Source: an uncultured Flavobacteriales bacterium (GTDB lineage Bacteria; Bacteroidota; Bacteroidia; Flavobacteriales_D; Crocinitomicaceae). From it: a stretch of 7,435 bases of DNA. Under the pieces are notes generated by a model. It saw nothing but the letters and a program-made list of their open reading frames with translations, was not told where the DNA came from and searched no databases. The stretch lies in the NCBI GenBank assembly GCA_903879765.1, contig CAIRMS010000395.1, positions 1 through 7,435 of the forward strand. The letters run 5' to 3'. A program made the translations under genes and the position numbers. Shown here in pieces: positions 1 to 6,869 of the stretch; positions within the stretch are counted from its first letter, which is position 1; each line of letters starts with the position of its first letter.

Positions 1-1
1 G

Positions 2-547
2 TTAGTTCTCTTTCAGCGAAAATTGGATTACATTCCAAATCCAAGAAAGGGCTATTCTGTTTACATAGAGGGACAATTAGGGGAGCGTAAAATGGAACAA
101 AATACAGCCTCTATTTGGAAGACGAGTGCTACCCTTTCTTATTTTCTTCCTTTGGCTAGAAGAATGACATTCCTCACACATTTGGAGATTGACGCTTACC
201 ATGCACCAAGTATTTATCAAAATGAACTGTATCGTTTTGGTGGAACAAATTCTTTGCGCGGTTTTAATGAGGAGAGCATCTTTGCAACAACAAAGGCTAT
301 CTTGACCGTCGAGTACCGTTATTTATTAGATCGAAATTCTGCGGTTTTCGCCTTTTTTAATCAGGGATTTTATGAAAATACATCCGTAAATTATGTGAAG
401 GACCATCCATATGGATTTGGATTTGGAATTTCAGCGGGAACGAATTTGGGTATTTTCCGTTTGATGTACGCGCTTGGAAAAGAATTTAATAATCCCATTC
501 AATTGAACTCGGGTAAAATACACATTGGATACATTTCTTATTTTTAA
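2..547 (+). CDS. Omp85-family (BamA/TamA-like) outer-membrane beta-barrel protein, C-terminal part
   Basis: This is the C-terminal end of an outer-membrane beta-barrel protein of the Omp85/surface-antigen (D15) type. The reading frame is open to the left edge, so the start and any POTRA domains lie outside the window. The visible part, about 180 residues, begins with the NPRKGY signature typical of barrel strands in this family. It carries GGTNSLRGF, whose LRGF matches the conserved (V/I/L)RGF motif of the L6 loop that folds back into the barrel (bases 254-265). It ends in alternating hydrophobic residues with a terminal Phe (IHIGYISYF), a classic beta-signal read by the Bam machinery. Family role: insertion or translocation of proteins at the outer membrane. 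Whether this copy is BamA, TamA-like or another paralogue cannot be told without the N-terminus. It is probably co-transcribed with rdgB, which starts 3 bases after its stop. Confidence 0.86.
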   Translation, partial: LVLFQRKLDYIPNPRKGYSVYIEGQLGERKMEQNTASIWKTSATLSYFLPLARRMTFLTHLEIDAYHAPSIYQNELYRFGGTNSLRGFNEESIFATTKAILTVEYRYLLDRNSAVFAFFNQGFYENTSVNYVKDHPYGFGFGISAGTNLGIFRLMYALGKEFNNPIQLNSGKIHIGYISYF

Positions 548-550
548 CAC

Positions 551-1135
551 ATGAAACTTATTTTTGCCAGTCATAACGCTCACAAAGCAAGCGAAATTCA
601 AAGTATCCTTCCGTCATGGATTGAAATCAAGACCTTATCAGATTTAAATTACCTCGAGGAAATTCCGGAAAATGAAGCCACAATTGAAGGAAATTCTCAA
701 TTTAAAGCGCGTTTTGTGCAGGATAAATTTGAGCAAAATTGCTTTGCCGACGACACAGGATTAGAGATTTTGGCATTGGATAAACGTCCAGGTGTGCATT
801 CTGCACGTTATGCTGGGGAACAGAGAGATTCGAATGACAATATGAATAAAGTACTGATGGAATTGGAAGGTAATTCTGATCGTTCGGCACAATTCAAAAC
901 GGTCATCACCTTATTTTGGGAAGGGGTGGAACATCAATTCGAAGGAATTGTAAAGGGTCACATTGCTTCAGTAAAAACAGGTACAGAAGGATTCGGTTAT
1001 GATCCCATTTTCATTCCAGAAGGAGAATCACGAAGTTTTGCAGAAATGACACTGAGTGAGAAAAATAAATTCAGTCACCGGGCAAGAGCGATCGAAAAGC
1101 TTATTTCTTTTTTCAATACACTTCCAAGTCACTAA
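551..1135 (+). CDS. rdgB: dITP/XTP pyrophosphatase (RdgB/HAM1 family)
   Basis: Non-canonical purine NTP pyrophosphatase. It hydrolyses dITP, ITP and XTP to the monophosphates plus pyrophosphate in the cytoplasm, keeping deaminated purines out of DNA and RNA. The 194-residue length fits the family (E. coli RdgB has 197). Visible motifs are the N-terminal nucleotide-binding segment ASHNAHK (residues 6-12; the usual form is ATGNxxK, so Thr is replaced by Ser and Gly by His), TIEGNSQFKAR (44-54), and ADDTGL (66-71), in which Asp68 aligns with the catalytic Asp69 of E. coli. Further on come PGVHSARYAGE (80-90), GFGYDP (147-152) and EKNKFSHRA (170-178). The ATG lies 3 bases after the upstream stop, with no Shine-Dalgarno sequence, as is usual in Bacteroidota. 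The 3' end overlaps the convergent folB by 23 bases. Family assignment is firm; substrate preference is from the family. Confidence 0.97.
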   Translation: MKLIFASHNAHKASEIQSILPSWIEIKTLSDLNYLEEIPENEATIEGNSQFKARFVQDKFEQNCFADDTGLEILALDKRPGVHSARYAGEQRDSNDNMNKVLMELEGNSDRSAQFKTVITLFWEGVEHQFEGIVKGHIASVKTGTEGFGYDPIFIPEGESRSFAEMTLSEKNKFSHRARAIEKLISFFNTLPSH

Positions 1136-1478
1136 TGATGATTGCCACATTTTTAACATCGCCATTGATCGGCGGAGTTAGTTTTGTGATCTTCACGCGC
1201 AGTTGATCAATTCCTTTTAATTCTTTCCGAATGCGAAGATTTATGCGTTCACCGACGTGTTCAATCAATTTAGATCGAATGGCCATTTCCTCTTTTACAA
1301 TTTGATTAATGGCGACATAGTCTACTGTTTGATTCAGTTCATCTGTTTCTGCAGCTAATTGAAAATCGGTCAATAAAGCAATGTCCACAATGTAAAGCCC
1401 ACCGATGAGTGCTTCTTCCGGAAGACAGCCATGATGCGCATACAATTCAATTCCATTAACCTCAATGACTTGCTTCAT
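1113..1478 (-). CDS. folB: Dihydroneopterin aldolase
   Basis: Folate-pathway enzyme that converts 7,8-dihydroneopterin to 6-hydroxymethyl-7,8-dihydropterin and glycolaldehyde in the cytoplasm. The 121-residue length is normal. Numbered from the ATG at 1478, visible features are GIELYAHHGCLPEE (9-22, with Glu22 aligning to the active-site Glu22 of the S. aureus enzyme), VDYVAIN (52-58), LIEHVGERI (71-79, with pterin-contacting Glu73) and ITKLTPPINGD (97-107), with Lys99 matching the catalytic Lys100 of S. aureus. The Gln that often follows the active-site Glu (Gln27 in S. aureus and E. coli) is Gly27 here. A GTG codon directly upstream (1481) could add one residue; ATG was preferred. The start lies inside the end of gltX (17-base overlap), which suggests translational coupling and transcription from the gltX promoter. 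The 3' end overlaps rdgB on the opposite strand. Confidence 0.95.
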   Translation of the reverse strand: MKQVIEVNGIELYAHHGCLPEEALIGGLYIVDIALLTDFQLAAETDELNQTVDYVAINQIVKEEMAIRSKLIEHVGERINLRIRKELKGIDQLRVKITKLTPPINGDVKNVAIIISDLEVY

Positions 1479-2997
1479 CACGTAATTGTTGAATGTGTGT
1501 TAATCCCGATGCTAACCTAGTTAAGACTTCTTCTTTTCCTAAGAATTCGGAGATGTCAAACATTCCTGGACCAGCACCAACACCGGTTACGCAGAGGCGA
1601 TATGGCAATAAAACGCCTCCGATGCCCACTTGCTTCGCTTCTAAAAATGATTTAAATGCTTTTTCAATTTCTTCTGCGCTAAAAGTTGAAATATCAGCAA
1701 CGATTGCACTCCAATCTTGGATGTAACCCGTTGTTTCATCTTTCCATTTTTTCAAAATGGTATCCTTATCGAATTCGGAAGGGCGATTGAATAAGTATGC
1801 ACCTTCCGTTAGGATATCTTGTGCAAATGTTGCACGTTCTTTCATCAATCCACAAATTTGTGATAAACGGTCAAGGGGCATATCAAATCCACCGATTTCG
1901 TCTAGTTGCGCCGCAATTACATCATTATCTAATGCACGCAAATATTGTTGTTGGAACCATTTTGTTTTGTCAGGATCAAATTTTGCTCCAGCTTTTGAAA
2001 CACGTTCTAATGAAAATGCTTCACACAATTCATCTAAGTTGAAGATTTCCTGTGTTGTACCTGGATTCCATCCAAGTAAAGCCAACATGTTGATGAAAGC
2101 TTCAGGTAAATAGCCTTTTTCACGGTATCCCGAATACAATTCTCCTTCTGCGGTTGTCCAGTTTGTCGGGAAAACAGGGAATCCTAGGCGGTCACCATCT
2201 CGTTTCGATAATTTCCCGTTTCCATCCGGACGCAATAACAAAGGCAAATGTGCAAACTCCGGACAATCCCAACCAAATGCTTCATATAACAATACGTGAA
2301 GTGGGGCGGAGGGTAACCATTCTTCTCCTCTAATTACGTGACTAATGTTCATTGTATGGTCATCTACGATGTTTGCCAAGTGATATGTTGGCATTCCGTC
2401 GCTTTTGAAAAGAACTTTATCGTCTAAGTTATTCGTGTTCACGACAACCCATCCACGAATTAAATCGTGAAAACGGATGTCTCTATTACGTGGCATCTTC
2501 ATGCGAATCACGTATGGATGTCCTTCTGCTAACAACTTTTCCACCTCGGTTTGCGGCAAGGTCAAAGAGTTTTTCAAGGAAGTACGTGTCACACTGTTGT
2601 ATTGCCAGTTTGGCATTCCCATTGCTTTCGCTTGGTCACGCATTGTGTCAAGTTCTTCAGCAGTGTCAAAAGCATAGTAAGCTTTCTCTTCCGTTACCAA
2701 TTGTTCTGCATACGGACGGTACATTTCTTTACGTTCGGATTGAACGTAAGGACCAAAATCACCTCCTAAACCAGGACCTTCCGTTGGCATAATCCCACAC
2801 CAATTCAAGGCATCCATGATGTATTCTTGTGCGCCAGGAACAAAACGTGTTTGATCGGTATCTTCAATACGAATCAAAAAAGTACCATTGTGTTTTTTAG
2901 CGAAAAGGTAATTGTATAATGCAGTACGCACACCACCCATGTGTAATGGTCCAGTTGGTGAAGGTGCAAAACGAACGCGAACGGCTTTTTCTGACAT
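1462..2997 (-). CDS. gltX: Glutamyl-tRNA synthetase
   Basis: Class I aminoacyl-tRNA synthetase that charges tRNA-Glu with glutamate using ATP; essential and cytoplasmic. It has 511 residues, somewhat longer than E. coli GltX (471). The Rossmann catalytic domain starts with RFAPSPTGPLHMGG (9-22), holding the HIGH-type signature as HMGG, followed by IRIEDTDQTR (42-51). Further catalytic-domain segments are YHLANIVDDH (205-214) and VIRGEEW (221-227), and the KMSKS-type loop is GKLSKRDG (261-268). The anticodon-binding helical domain follows from about residue 330. Where E. coli GltX has a Cys zinc site, this protein reads AYYAFDTAEEL (106-116) and lacks those cysteines, so it is the zinc-free type. 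The start was chosen at the ATG 16 bases downstream of a clear TATCTTTG promoter box. It heads a two-gene unit with folB. Discriminating versus non-discriminating charging cannot be judged here. Confidence 0.99.
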   Translation of the reverse strand: MSEKAVRVRFAPSPTGPLHMGGVRTALYNYLFAKKHNGTFLIRIEDTDQTRFVPGAQEYIMDALNWCGIMPTEGPGLGGDFGPYVQSERKEMYRPYAEQLVTEEKAYYAFDTAEELDTMRDQAKAMGMPNWQYNSVTRTSLKNSLTLPQTEVEKLLAEGHPYVIRMKMPRNRDIRFHDLIRGWVVVNTNNLDDKVLFKSDGMPTYHLANIVDDHTMNISHVIRGEEWLPSAPLHVLLYEAFGWDCPEFAHLPLLLRPDGNGKLSKRDGDRLGFPVFPTNWTTAEGELYSGYREKGYLPEAFINMLALLGWNPGTTQEIFNLDELCEAFSLERVSKAGAKFDPDKTKWFQQQYLRALDNDVIAAQLDEIGGFDMPLDRLSQICGLMKERATFAQDILTEGAYLFNRPSEFDKDTILKKWKDETTGYIQDWSAIVADISTFSAEEIEKAFKSFLEAKQVGIGGVLLPYRLCVTGVGAGPGMFDISEFLGKEEVLTRLASGLTHIQQLRDEASH

Positions 2998-3012
2998 AGC
3001 TTAATTTTTGTG

Positions 3013-3020
3013 CAAAGATA
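3013..3020 (-). promoter_or_regulatory. Bacteroidota-type -7 promoter box for gltX-folB
   Basis: On the minus strand this reads TATCTTTG, an exact match to the Bacteroidota primary sigma -7 consensus TAnnTTTG, and it is followed by CA. The gltX ATG lies 15 bases beyond the box, implying a leader of only about 10 bases. No convincing -33 TTTG is found at the expected spacing (17-23 bases upstream). The call rests on the box and its position in the divergent intergenic region. Confidence 0.65.
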
Positions 3021-3091
3021 CATCAAATTCAAAGTTTTTCCTGACATTTTTCATGCTAGAAATCATAAGACTTATTGATTATCGTCATGTT

Positions 3092-3118
3092 TTTGCAGGC
3101 ATAATCGATAGAACTTTG
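3092..3118 (+). promoter_or_regulatory. Possible weak promoter for the 127-residue hypothetical gene
   Basis: TTTG at 3092-3095 and GAACTTTG at 3111-3118 resemble a -33/-7 pair of the Bacteroidota type (TTTG ... TAnnTTTG). The second box misses the first T, and the 15-base spacer is shorter than usual. It sits 15 bases before the ATG at 3134, the same geometry as the gltX box on the other strand. A promoter must exist somewhere here because the upstream gene is divergent, but this exact placement is tentative. Confidence 0.35.
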
Positions 3119-3133
3119 TAAAAAACAAAACAC

Positions 3134-3517
3134 ATGACAACAAAAGTAAATATCATCGACCAACATTTAGAGAACCAAGATTGGTTAAAAAGACTTGATT
3201 TTTACAAAGAAGAAATCGCGATTCTGAAGGAACGACTGGATGAGGTAACAGGTAAAAATACCGCGACAGATTTCCTAAAGGATGTGGAACATTTTCAAAA
3301 CCAATTTATAGTTCAACGAAACAATATCGATGAACTCGGACATTCCATTAAAATGAATGAACAAGGATTAGTGAAGGAAGTGAATGCGAATCCCATAGCA
3401 GTAGACCACCGTAAAGTTGAAAACCACGAAGCGGAAGCAGATTTCATCGCTTACTTTGAAAAGAATTTTGCAGAATTAAGAACGGATTACAACACGTTTT
3501 TATCCAAGTGGATGTAA
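3134..3517 (+). CDS. Hypothetical helical/coiled-coil protein, 127 residues
   Basis: I do not recognise this gene. The product is 127 residues, strongly charged, without Cys, signal peptide or membrane segment, so it is probably cytoplasmic. Residues from about 10 to 75 look like long amphipathic helices with heptad-like hydrophobics (for example LDFYKEEIAILKERLDEV), suggesting a coiled coil or helical hairpin. A short Pro-containing segment (near NANPIAVDHRK, about 84-94) links to a second helix ending FLSKWM. The ATG was chosen because it is the first in frame after the divergent promoter region and gives a protein with uniform composition. It stands alone: divergent from gltX, with a hairpin terminator 17 bases after its stop, so it is most likely monocistronic. 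Base composition resembles the neighbours. That it is a real gene is likely from its boundaries and codon use; no function is proposed. Confidence 0.8.
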   Translation: MTTKVNIIDQHLENQDWLKRLDFYKEEIAILKERLDEVTGKNTATDFLKDVEHFQNQFIVQRNNIDELGHSIKMNEQGLVKEVNANPIAVDHRKVENHEAEADFIAYFEKNFAELRTDYNTFLSKWM

Positions 3518-3534
3518 GAAGAATTTATCAATAG

Positions 3535-3559
3535 AAAGAGGAGAAAAACTCCTCTTTTT
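3535..3559. terminator. Bidirectional intrinsic terminator between convergent genes
   Basis: A perfect 9-base-pair stem (AAAGAGGAG at 3535-3543 pairing with CTCCTCTTT at 3549-3557) closes an AAAAA loop and runs into a T tract (3555-3559). Read on the minus strand, it gives the same stem with a TTTTT loop and a T-rich right arm. It sits 17 bases after the stop of the + gene and abuts the stop of the - gene (3558-3560), so it probably ends both transcripts. The T tract is stronger in the + direction. Confidence 0.8.
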
Positions 3560-4955
3560 ATGGTTGTATTATTCGGATTTTCGTTCCATTTTCTCCTACG
3601 AGCAAGAGAATACCTGGACTAGTTTCCATTTTGAAAATGTTTTCTCCTTCCGTAAGGGAAAGACTGGAAATCTTCCTACCCATTGCATCGTAAAGGTGAA
3701 CGACTTGTTTTGTTTCAGTGATGCATTTCAATTCATTCGCTGACATGAAAAATGCTTGGAATTCAGGCACTGATGTTGCTTCGATATTCGCTGATCCACC
3801 TAGGTCGATTTTAACGACGTATTCCAATACATTTTGACATGAATCGTCATAAATAGCATAGTTTACAAGTCCACGTGTGATGTCGTCGTATCCATCGTAA
3901 ATCAATCCTTCGATGTACGTTGAATCCGAAGAACAGAAGCAATTCGCGTTGACATCGAAATTTTTGTCTGTACCATTTTCCAAATTGTACAAGTTGTTAT
4001 TGCAAATAATGTTGTCTGTAATATTCATTGAATTTGGTGACCATCCGGTAATAACGATTCCTTTGTCGTTATTCAATATTTGATTGTTTGTAATGATGCT
4101 GTTATCTCCCATGCGCATCGCCGTTCCATTTCCTTGAAAAAAACAGTTGTTAATGGTCATGGAACCTGATGCATCAATTGCGATTTGATTGTTTTCAAAG
4201 CTACAATTTACGATGGTATTGCTATTTGCTTCCGTCACAGCATTCGTGTTGTTGCTGAAGGTACAATCTGTAATTAAACCAGGAGAACCTATAATGTTGT
4301 TTTCATTTCCGACAAAATTACAATTCGTAACGTTGATGTAATTCGACCAGGTGAAAGAGCAGAAATTATTCAGAAATTGACAATTGGAGGCTGTTAAGGT
4401 GCCGTAGGAAATTTGTGCTGCGTTTCCAACACCATTCTCTTCAAATAAACAATTCGTATAAATCATATCCGCATTGAACTGAACTGCGTATTGGTTATTT
4501 TTAAATTCACAGCCATTGAAAGTATAGCTTACACCTGGTTCTGCAATATCGTTATGCAAACCGTAGAAGGAATTGGTCAACTTGAAATGGTCCATTTCCA
4601 CGAGTCCACCTTGACTACCTTTGATGCGGATACCCAACCAATTTGACTCAATAGTAGGAATCGTTGATGTAAAGGTGATCGGACTACTAGTCGTTCCAAT
4701 GGCATTCAAGGTTCCGCGCACTTCTAAATAAATGAAATTTCCTGTATTGAAACTTTGATCCGCAGTTACTACAACGGTTGTACCTGGCTCAATCGTTAGT
4801 GTTTTCCCGGGGAAAATCACCAAGGATTGTGTTAATAAATAAGGACTATTGGCTGCGGTCCAAGTGGTGTTTGCGTAAATACCTCCACCAACAACGGTTT
4901 GTGAATGACTCGTTCCGATAATAAATAGAACAATTGTAAAAATGAAAGATTTCAT
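3558..4955 (-). CDS. Secreted right-handed beta-helix protein with T9SS-type C-terminal sorting domain
   Basis: Predicted cell-surface or secreted protein of 465 residues. A signal peptide (MKSFIFTIVLFIIGTSHS, 1-18) precedes Gln19, a common first mature residue in T9SS cargo. An N-terminal cap has TTWTAANSPYLL (30-41) and LTIEPGTTV (53-61), a pattern usual at the start of parallel beta-helices. About eight coils of roughly 20 residues follow (about 149-325), each beginning like NCxFxxN. Six or seven of them stack a Cys at the same rung (149, 169, 192, 212, 231, 251, 271). The segment LIYDGYDDITRGLVNY (351-366) closes the helix, as in related proteins. The tail (about 415-465) carries HLYDAMGRKISSL and a beta-sandwich pattern like a type A sorting domain. 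The frame is open upstream to 5105, but that part runs into the preceding gene; the ATG at 4955 gives a proper signal peptide. Ligand or enzyme activity is unknown; no catalytic residues were recognised. Confidence 0.92.
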   Translation of the reverse strand: MKSFIFTIVLFIIGTSHSQTVVGGGIYANTTWTAANSPYLLTQSLVIFPGKTLTIEPGTTVVVTADQSFNTGNFIYLEVRGTLNAIGTTSSPITFTSTIPTIESNWLGIRIKGSQGGLVEMDHFKLTNSFYGLHNDIAEPGVSYTFNGCEFKNNQYAVQFNADMIYTNCLFEENGVGNAAQISYGTLTASNCQFLNNFCSFTWSNYINVTNCNFVGNENNIIGSPGLITDCTFSNNTNAVTEANSNTIVNCSFENNQIAIDASGSMTINNCFFQGNGTAMRMGDNSIITNNQILNNDKGIVITGWSPNSMNITDNIICNNNLYNLENGTDKNFDVNANCFCSSDSTYIEGLIYDGYDDITRGLVNYAIYDDSCQNVLEYVVKIDLGGSANIEATSVPEFQAFFMSANELKCITETKQVVHLYDAMGRKISSLSLTEGENIFKMETSPGILLLVGENGTKIRIIQP

Positions 4956-4980
4956 GTTAAATAGTTTAAATAGACCTACT

Positions 4981-5021
4981 AAACAACCACATTGAAAGTT
5001 TGTTCGAAAAAACGGTTGTTT
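4981..5021. repeat. 8-base inverted repeat in the gap before the beta-helix gene
   Basis: AAACAACC (4981-4988) and GGTTGTTT (5014-5021) are perfect inverted copies separated by 25 bases. They nearly fill the 67-base gap between the DUF4249 gene and the beta-helix gene. The loop is long and no T run follows on the minus strand, so it is not a standard terminator. It could be an operator, an mRNA structure or chance. No clear TAnnTTTG box was found in this gap. Confidence 0.35.
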
Positions 5022-5022
5022 T

Positions 5023-5949
5023 TCATTCCACGCAATACAGCGTATCATAACATGGCGAGAATCCTGCCCAAACACCGAGTAATCCAGGGATGTTTGATGG
5101 AACATTTATTGGTGTTGAAAATGGACTTGATGCCGAATTCAGTTGCGCGTATTTTTTGTCGTAGAAAGAAAAGACTTGTTGATCCATTTTTGAAAATTTA
5201 ACGACCACGGAATCTCCTAAACGGTACATTCTTTTGAATTCCTTTAAATGCGTCGTGTCCTTTCTTTTTAGTGGATTTTCATAGGAGAATTCGATGGTTT
5301 GACCATTAAAAAACTGATCAGAAAAGAATCCGCCAAAGCCTCTTTTATAGATATCGTCGATTGGCTCACCGTTAAATATATTTAAGCGTTTGACCTCCCA
5401 TTTGTACGCATCAAATTGTTGAGCGGGATCACTCAATTTTGCCCATGAATAGCCATACTGATTTGTTTCCGGCTTCCAGTAAATGGTATCCAATGGAGTC
5501 GGAGTCGGTAAGTAGGTTGTCCCTTGGTACGATTTACCTTGATGACTAATTTTCAAGGTATATGAATGGCTAGCTTCTGCAATGAGCACGGTTGAACTAT
5601 ACACTTTGATGGGGAGAAGTAATGCTTCGTTCCAATCCAAGCGTAGCATTTCCGCCACTTTTTTTTGACTTTCAATCGGAAGTTCAGGAATGGTAAAAAG
5701 TGTTAATGGAAAGGTATCATTCCCATGGATTACAGATAGATTCGCATCGTATACAAATCGAGAAATATATGCCGCAAGATCGCTGGTTTCATAAATATTG
5801 GCACTTTGAGAAAGCAGCACAATTGGATTTCCTCCTGTTTCAATGATTCCATCAACAACTAATTGGTTTTGATAACCTGGAATATCGATTTTTACTTCCT
5901 TGGTGCAAGAAAACAATGTGATTAACAGAACAGTCCACCAGCTTTTCAT
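5023..5949 (-). CDS. DUF4249-family lipoprotein
   Basis: Predicted outer-membrane or periplasmic lipoprotein of 308 residues. The N-terminus MKSWWTVLLITLFSC has a lipobox (LFSC, Cys15) for lipidation. The opening LVVDGIIETGGNPIVLLSQS (30-49) and the ending NIPGLLGVWAGFSP (286-299) are the patterns I associate with DUF4249, a Bacteroidota-specific family of unknown function that is often encoded beside a TonB-dependent receptor. The middle is beta-rich, with alternating hydrophobic residues and many aromatics, consistent with an all-beta fold. Here the 5' neighbour is a metallophosphatase (17 bases upstream) and the 3' neighbour is the beta-helix T9SS protein (67 bases downstream); no TonB receptor is visible on either side. 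Co-transcription with the phosphatase genes is likely from the spacing. The family call is by recalled pattern, without a profile search; molecular role is unknown. Confidence 0.87.
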   Translation of the reverse strand: MKSWWTVLLITLFSCTKEVKIDIPGYQNQLVVDGIIETGGNPIVLLSQSANIYETSDLAAYISRFVYDANLSVIHGNDTFPLTLFTIPELPIESQKKVAEMLRLDWNEALLLPIKVYSSTVLIAEASHSYTLKISHQGKSYQGTTYLPTPTPLDTIYWKPETNQYGYSWAKLSDPAQQFDAYKWEVKRLNIFNGEPIDDIYKRGFGGFFSDQFFNGQTIEFSYENPLKRKDTTHLKEFKRMYRLGDSVVVKFSKMDQQVFSFYDKKYAQLNSASSPFSTPINVPSNIPGLLGVWAGFSPCYDTLYCVE

Positions 5950-5966
5950 GGGATGAAGTTAGGAAA

Positions 5967-6869
5967 TTATTCAATGGCATGTTTCCAACAAGCAACTTTG
6001 CTCGCACTGACTTCAATTTTCCCAAGAAATAAGCCTGCAAATCCAACCTGGTGAATCAAGGTGTCTTTGTTTCCTTTATTACGGTGAATGGATGGGGCTT
6101 CCATAAAGGTATGCGTATGTCCACCGAGGATGAGGTCAATGTGTTCATTTTCCGTCGCAAGTCGAATATCGGAGGGTTTTTGTGCATCTGGATAACTGTA
6201 TCCTAAATGCGAAAGGCAAATGATGAAGTCACAGCCTTTTTTGTGCAGTTCTTTTGCTGTCTGATTGGCTGTTTCGATGGGATCTAAATATACAGTAGCA
6301 CCGTAATTGTCTGCAGAAACAAGTCCTTTAAGTTGAATGCCAATGCCAAAAACACCAATTTTTATTCCCGCCTTGTGAAAGATTTTATATGCTTGTGTCT
6401 TCTCCTTTAAAATGGTTTTTGAAAAATCATAATTCGCACATAAAAATGGAAAATTGGCGAATTGTTTCGCTTTCAAAAAACCATCTAAACCGATGTCGAA
6501 GTCATGATTCCCCATCGTCGCGGCATCATACTTCATGGCGCTCATGAGTTTCATTTCCAATTCACCGTGGAAAAGGTTGAAGTAGGGTGTTCCTTGAAAA
6601 ATGTCTCCAGAGTCCAATAATAAAACGTGTTCTTCATTTGCTCTGATGTCATCGATGAGTTTCGCACGACGAGCTACACCGCCTTTATTTGGGTACTTTG
6701 GATGATTAGCAGGAAATGGTTCAATTTGCGAATGCGTATCGTTCGTGTGTAAAATGACCAATTTCTTTTCCTTCAAAACCTGAAGTTGCTTTGTCCATTG
6801 AAAAGAATTCAACAAAAGCAGGGAGCTAGAGCCCAAAATACTTGTTTTTAAGAAAGATCTGCGTTTCAT
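5967..6869 (-). CDS. Tat-exported metallophosphatase (5'-nucleotidase catalytic domain)
   Basis: Calcineurin-like two-metal phosphoesterase of the UshA/5'-nucleotidase family, 300 residues, catalytic domain only. The N-terminus KRRSFLKTSILGSSSLLLL (2-20) is a twin-arginine signal, so the folded protein probably goes to the periplasm. Metal-binding motifs in order are HTNDTHS (41-47; Asp44, His46), DSGDIFQG (86-93; Asp89), GNHDFD (120-125; Asn121, His122), SHLG (220-223) and GGHTHT (249-254; His251, His253). All expected ligands are present. The chain ends soon after the catalytic domain and lacks the C-terminal substrate-binding domain found in full-length UshA. That domain is encoded by the gene immediately upstream, whose TAA is directly followed by this ATG. 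Likely reaction: hydrolysis of nucleotides or other phosphate esters, releasing phosphate; the exact substrate is unknown. Confidence 0.95.
   Translation of the reverse strand: MKRRSFLKTSILGSSSLLLLNSFQWTKQLQVLKEKKLVILHTNDTHSQIEPFPANHPKYPNKGGVARRAKLIDDIRANEEHVLLLDSGDIFQGTPYFNLFHGELEMKLMSAMKYDAATMGNHDFDIGLDGFLKAKQFANFPFLCANYDFSKTILKEKTQAYKIFHKAGIKIGVFGIGIQLKGLVSADNYGATVYLDPIETANQTAKELHKKGCDFIICLSHLGYSYPDAQKPSDIRLATENEHIDLILGGHTHTFMEAPSIHRNKGNKDTLIHQVGFAGLFLGKIEVSASKVACWKHAIE

Noticed and set aside
1479..1481. GTG start for folB, one codon upstream of the ATG.
   Set aside because: Possible, but ATG is directly next to it and gives a normal FolB N-terminus; the product differs by one residue only.
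1493..2792. Several + strand open frames inside gltX.
   Set aside because: They lie opposite a highly conserved essential gene, have no recognisable domains and show compositions expected from antisense reading.
3061..3080. Imperfect palindrome AATCATAAG / CTTATTGATT in the gltX-hypothetical intergenic region.
   Set aside because: The arms pair only with a bulge and an almost absent loop in AT-rich sequence. It is too weak to call an operator or terminator.
4143..4511. Tandem DNA repeat suggested by the regular 20-residue coils.
   Set aside because: The periodicity is in the protein pattern only; the DNA of successive coils is too diverged to be a nucleotide repeat, and there is no CRISPR-like identity.
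4956..5105. N-terminal extension of the beta-helix reading frame (50 extra residues).
   Set aside because: It overlaps the end of the DUF4249 gene in another frame, has no secretory character, and would bury the clear signal peptide that begins at the ATG at 4955.
5852..6046. Minus-strand 64-residue open frame bridging the metallophosphatase and DUF4249 genes.
   Set aside because: It is out of frame with two well-supported genes, and its product has no coherent features.
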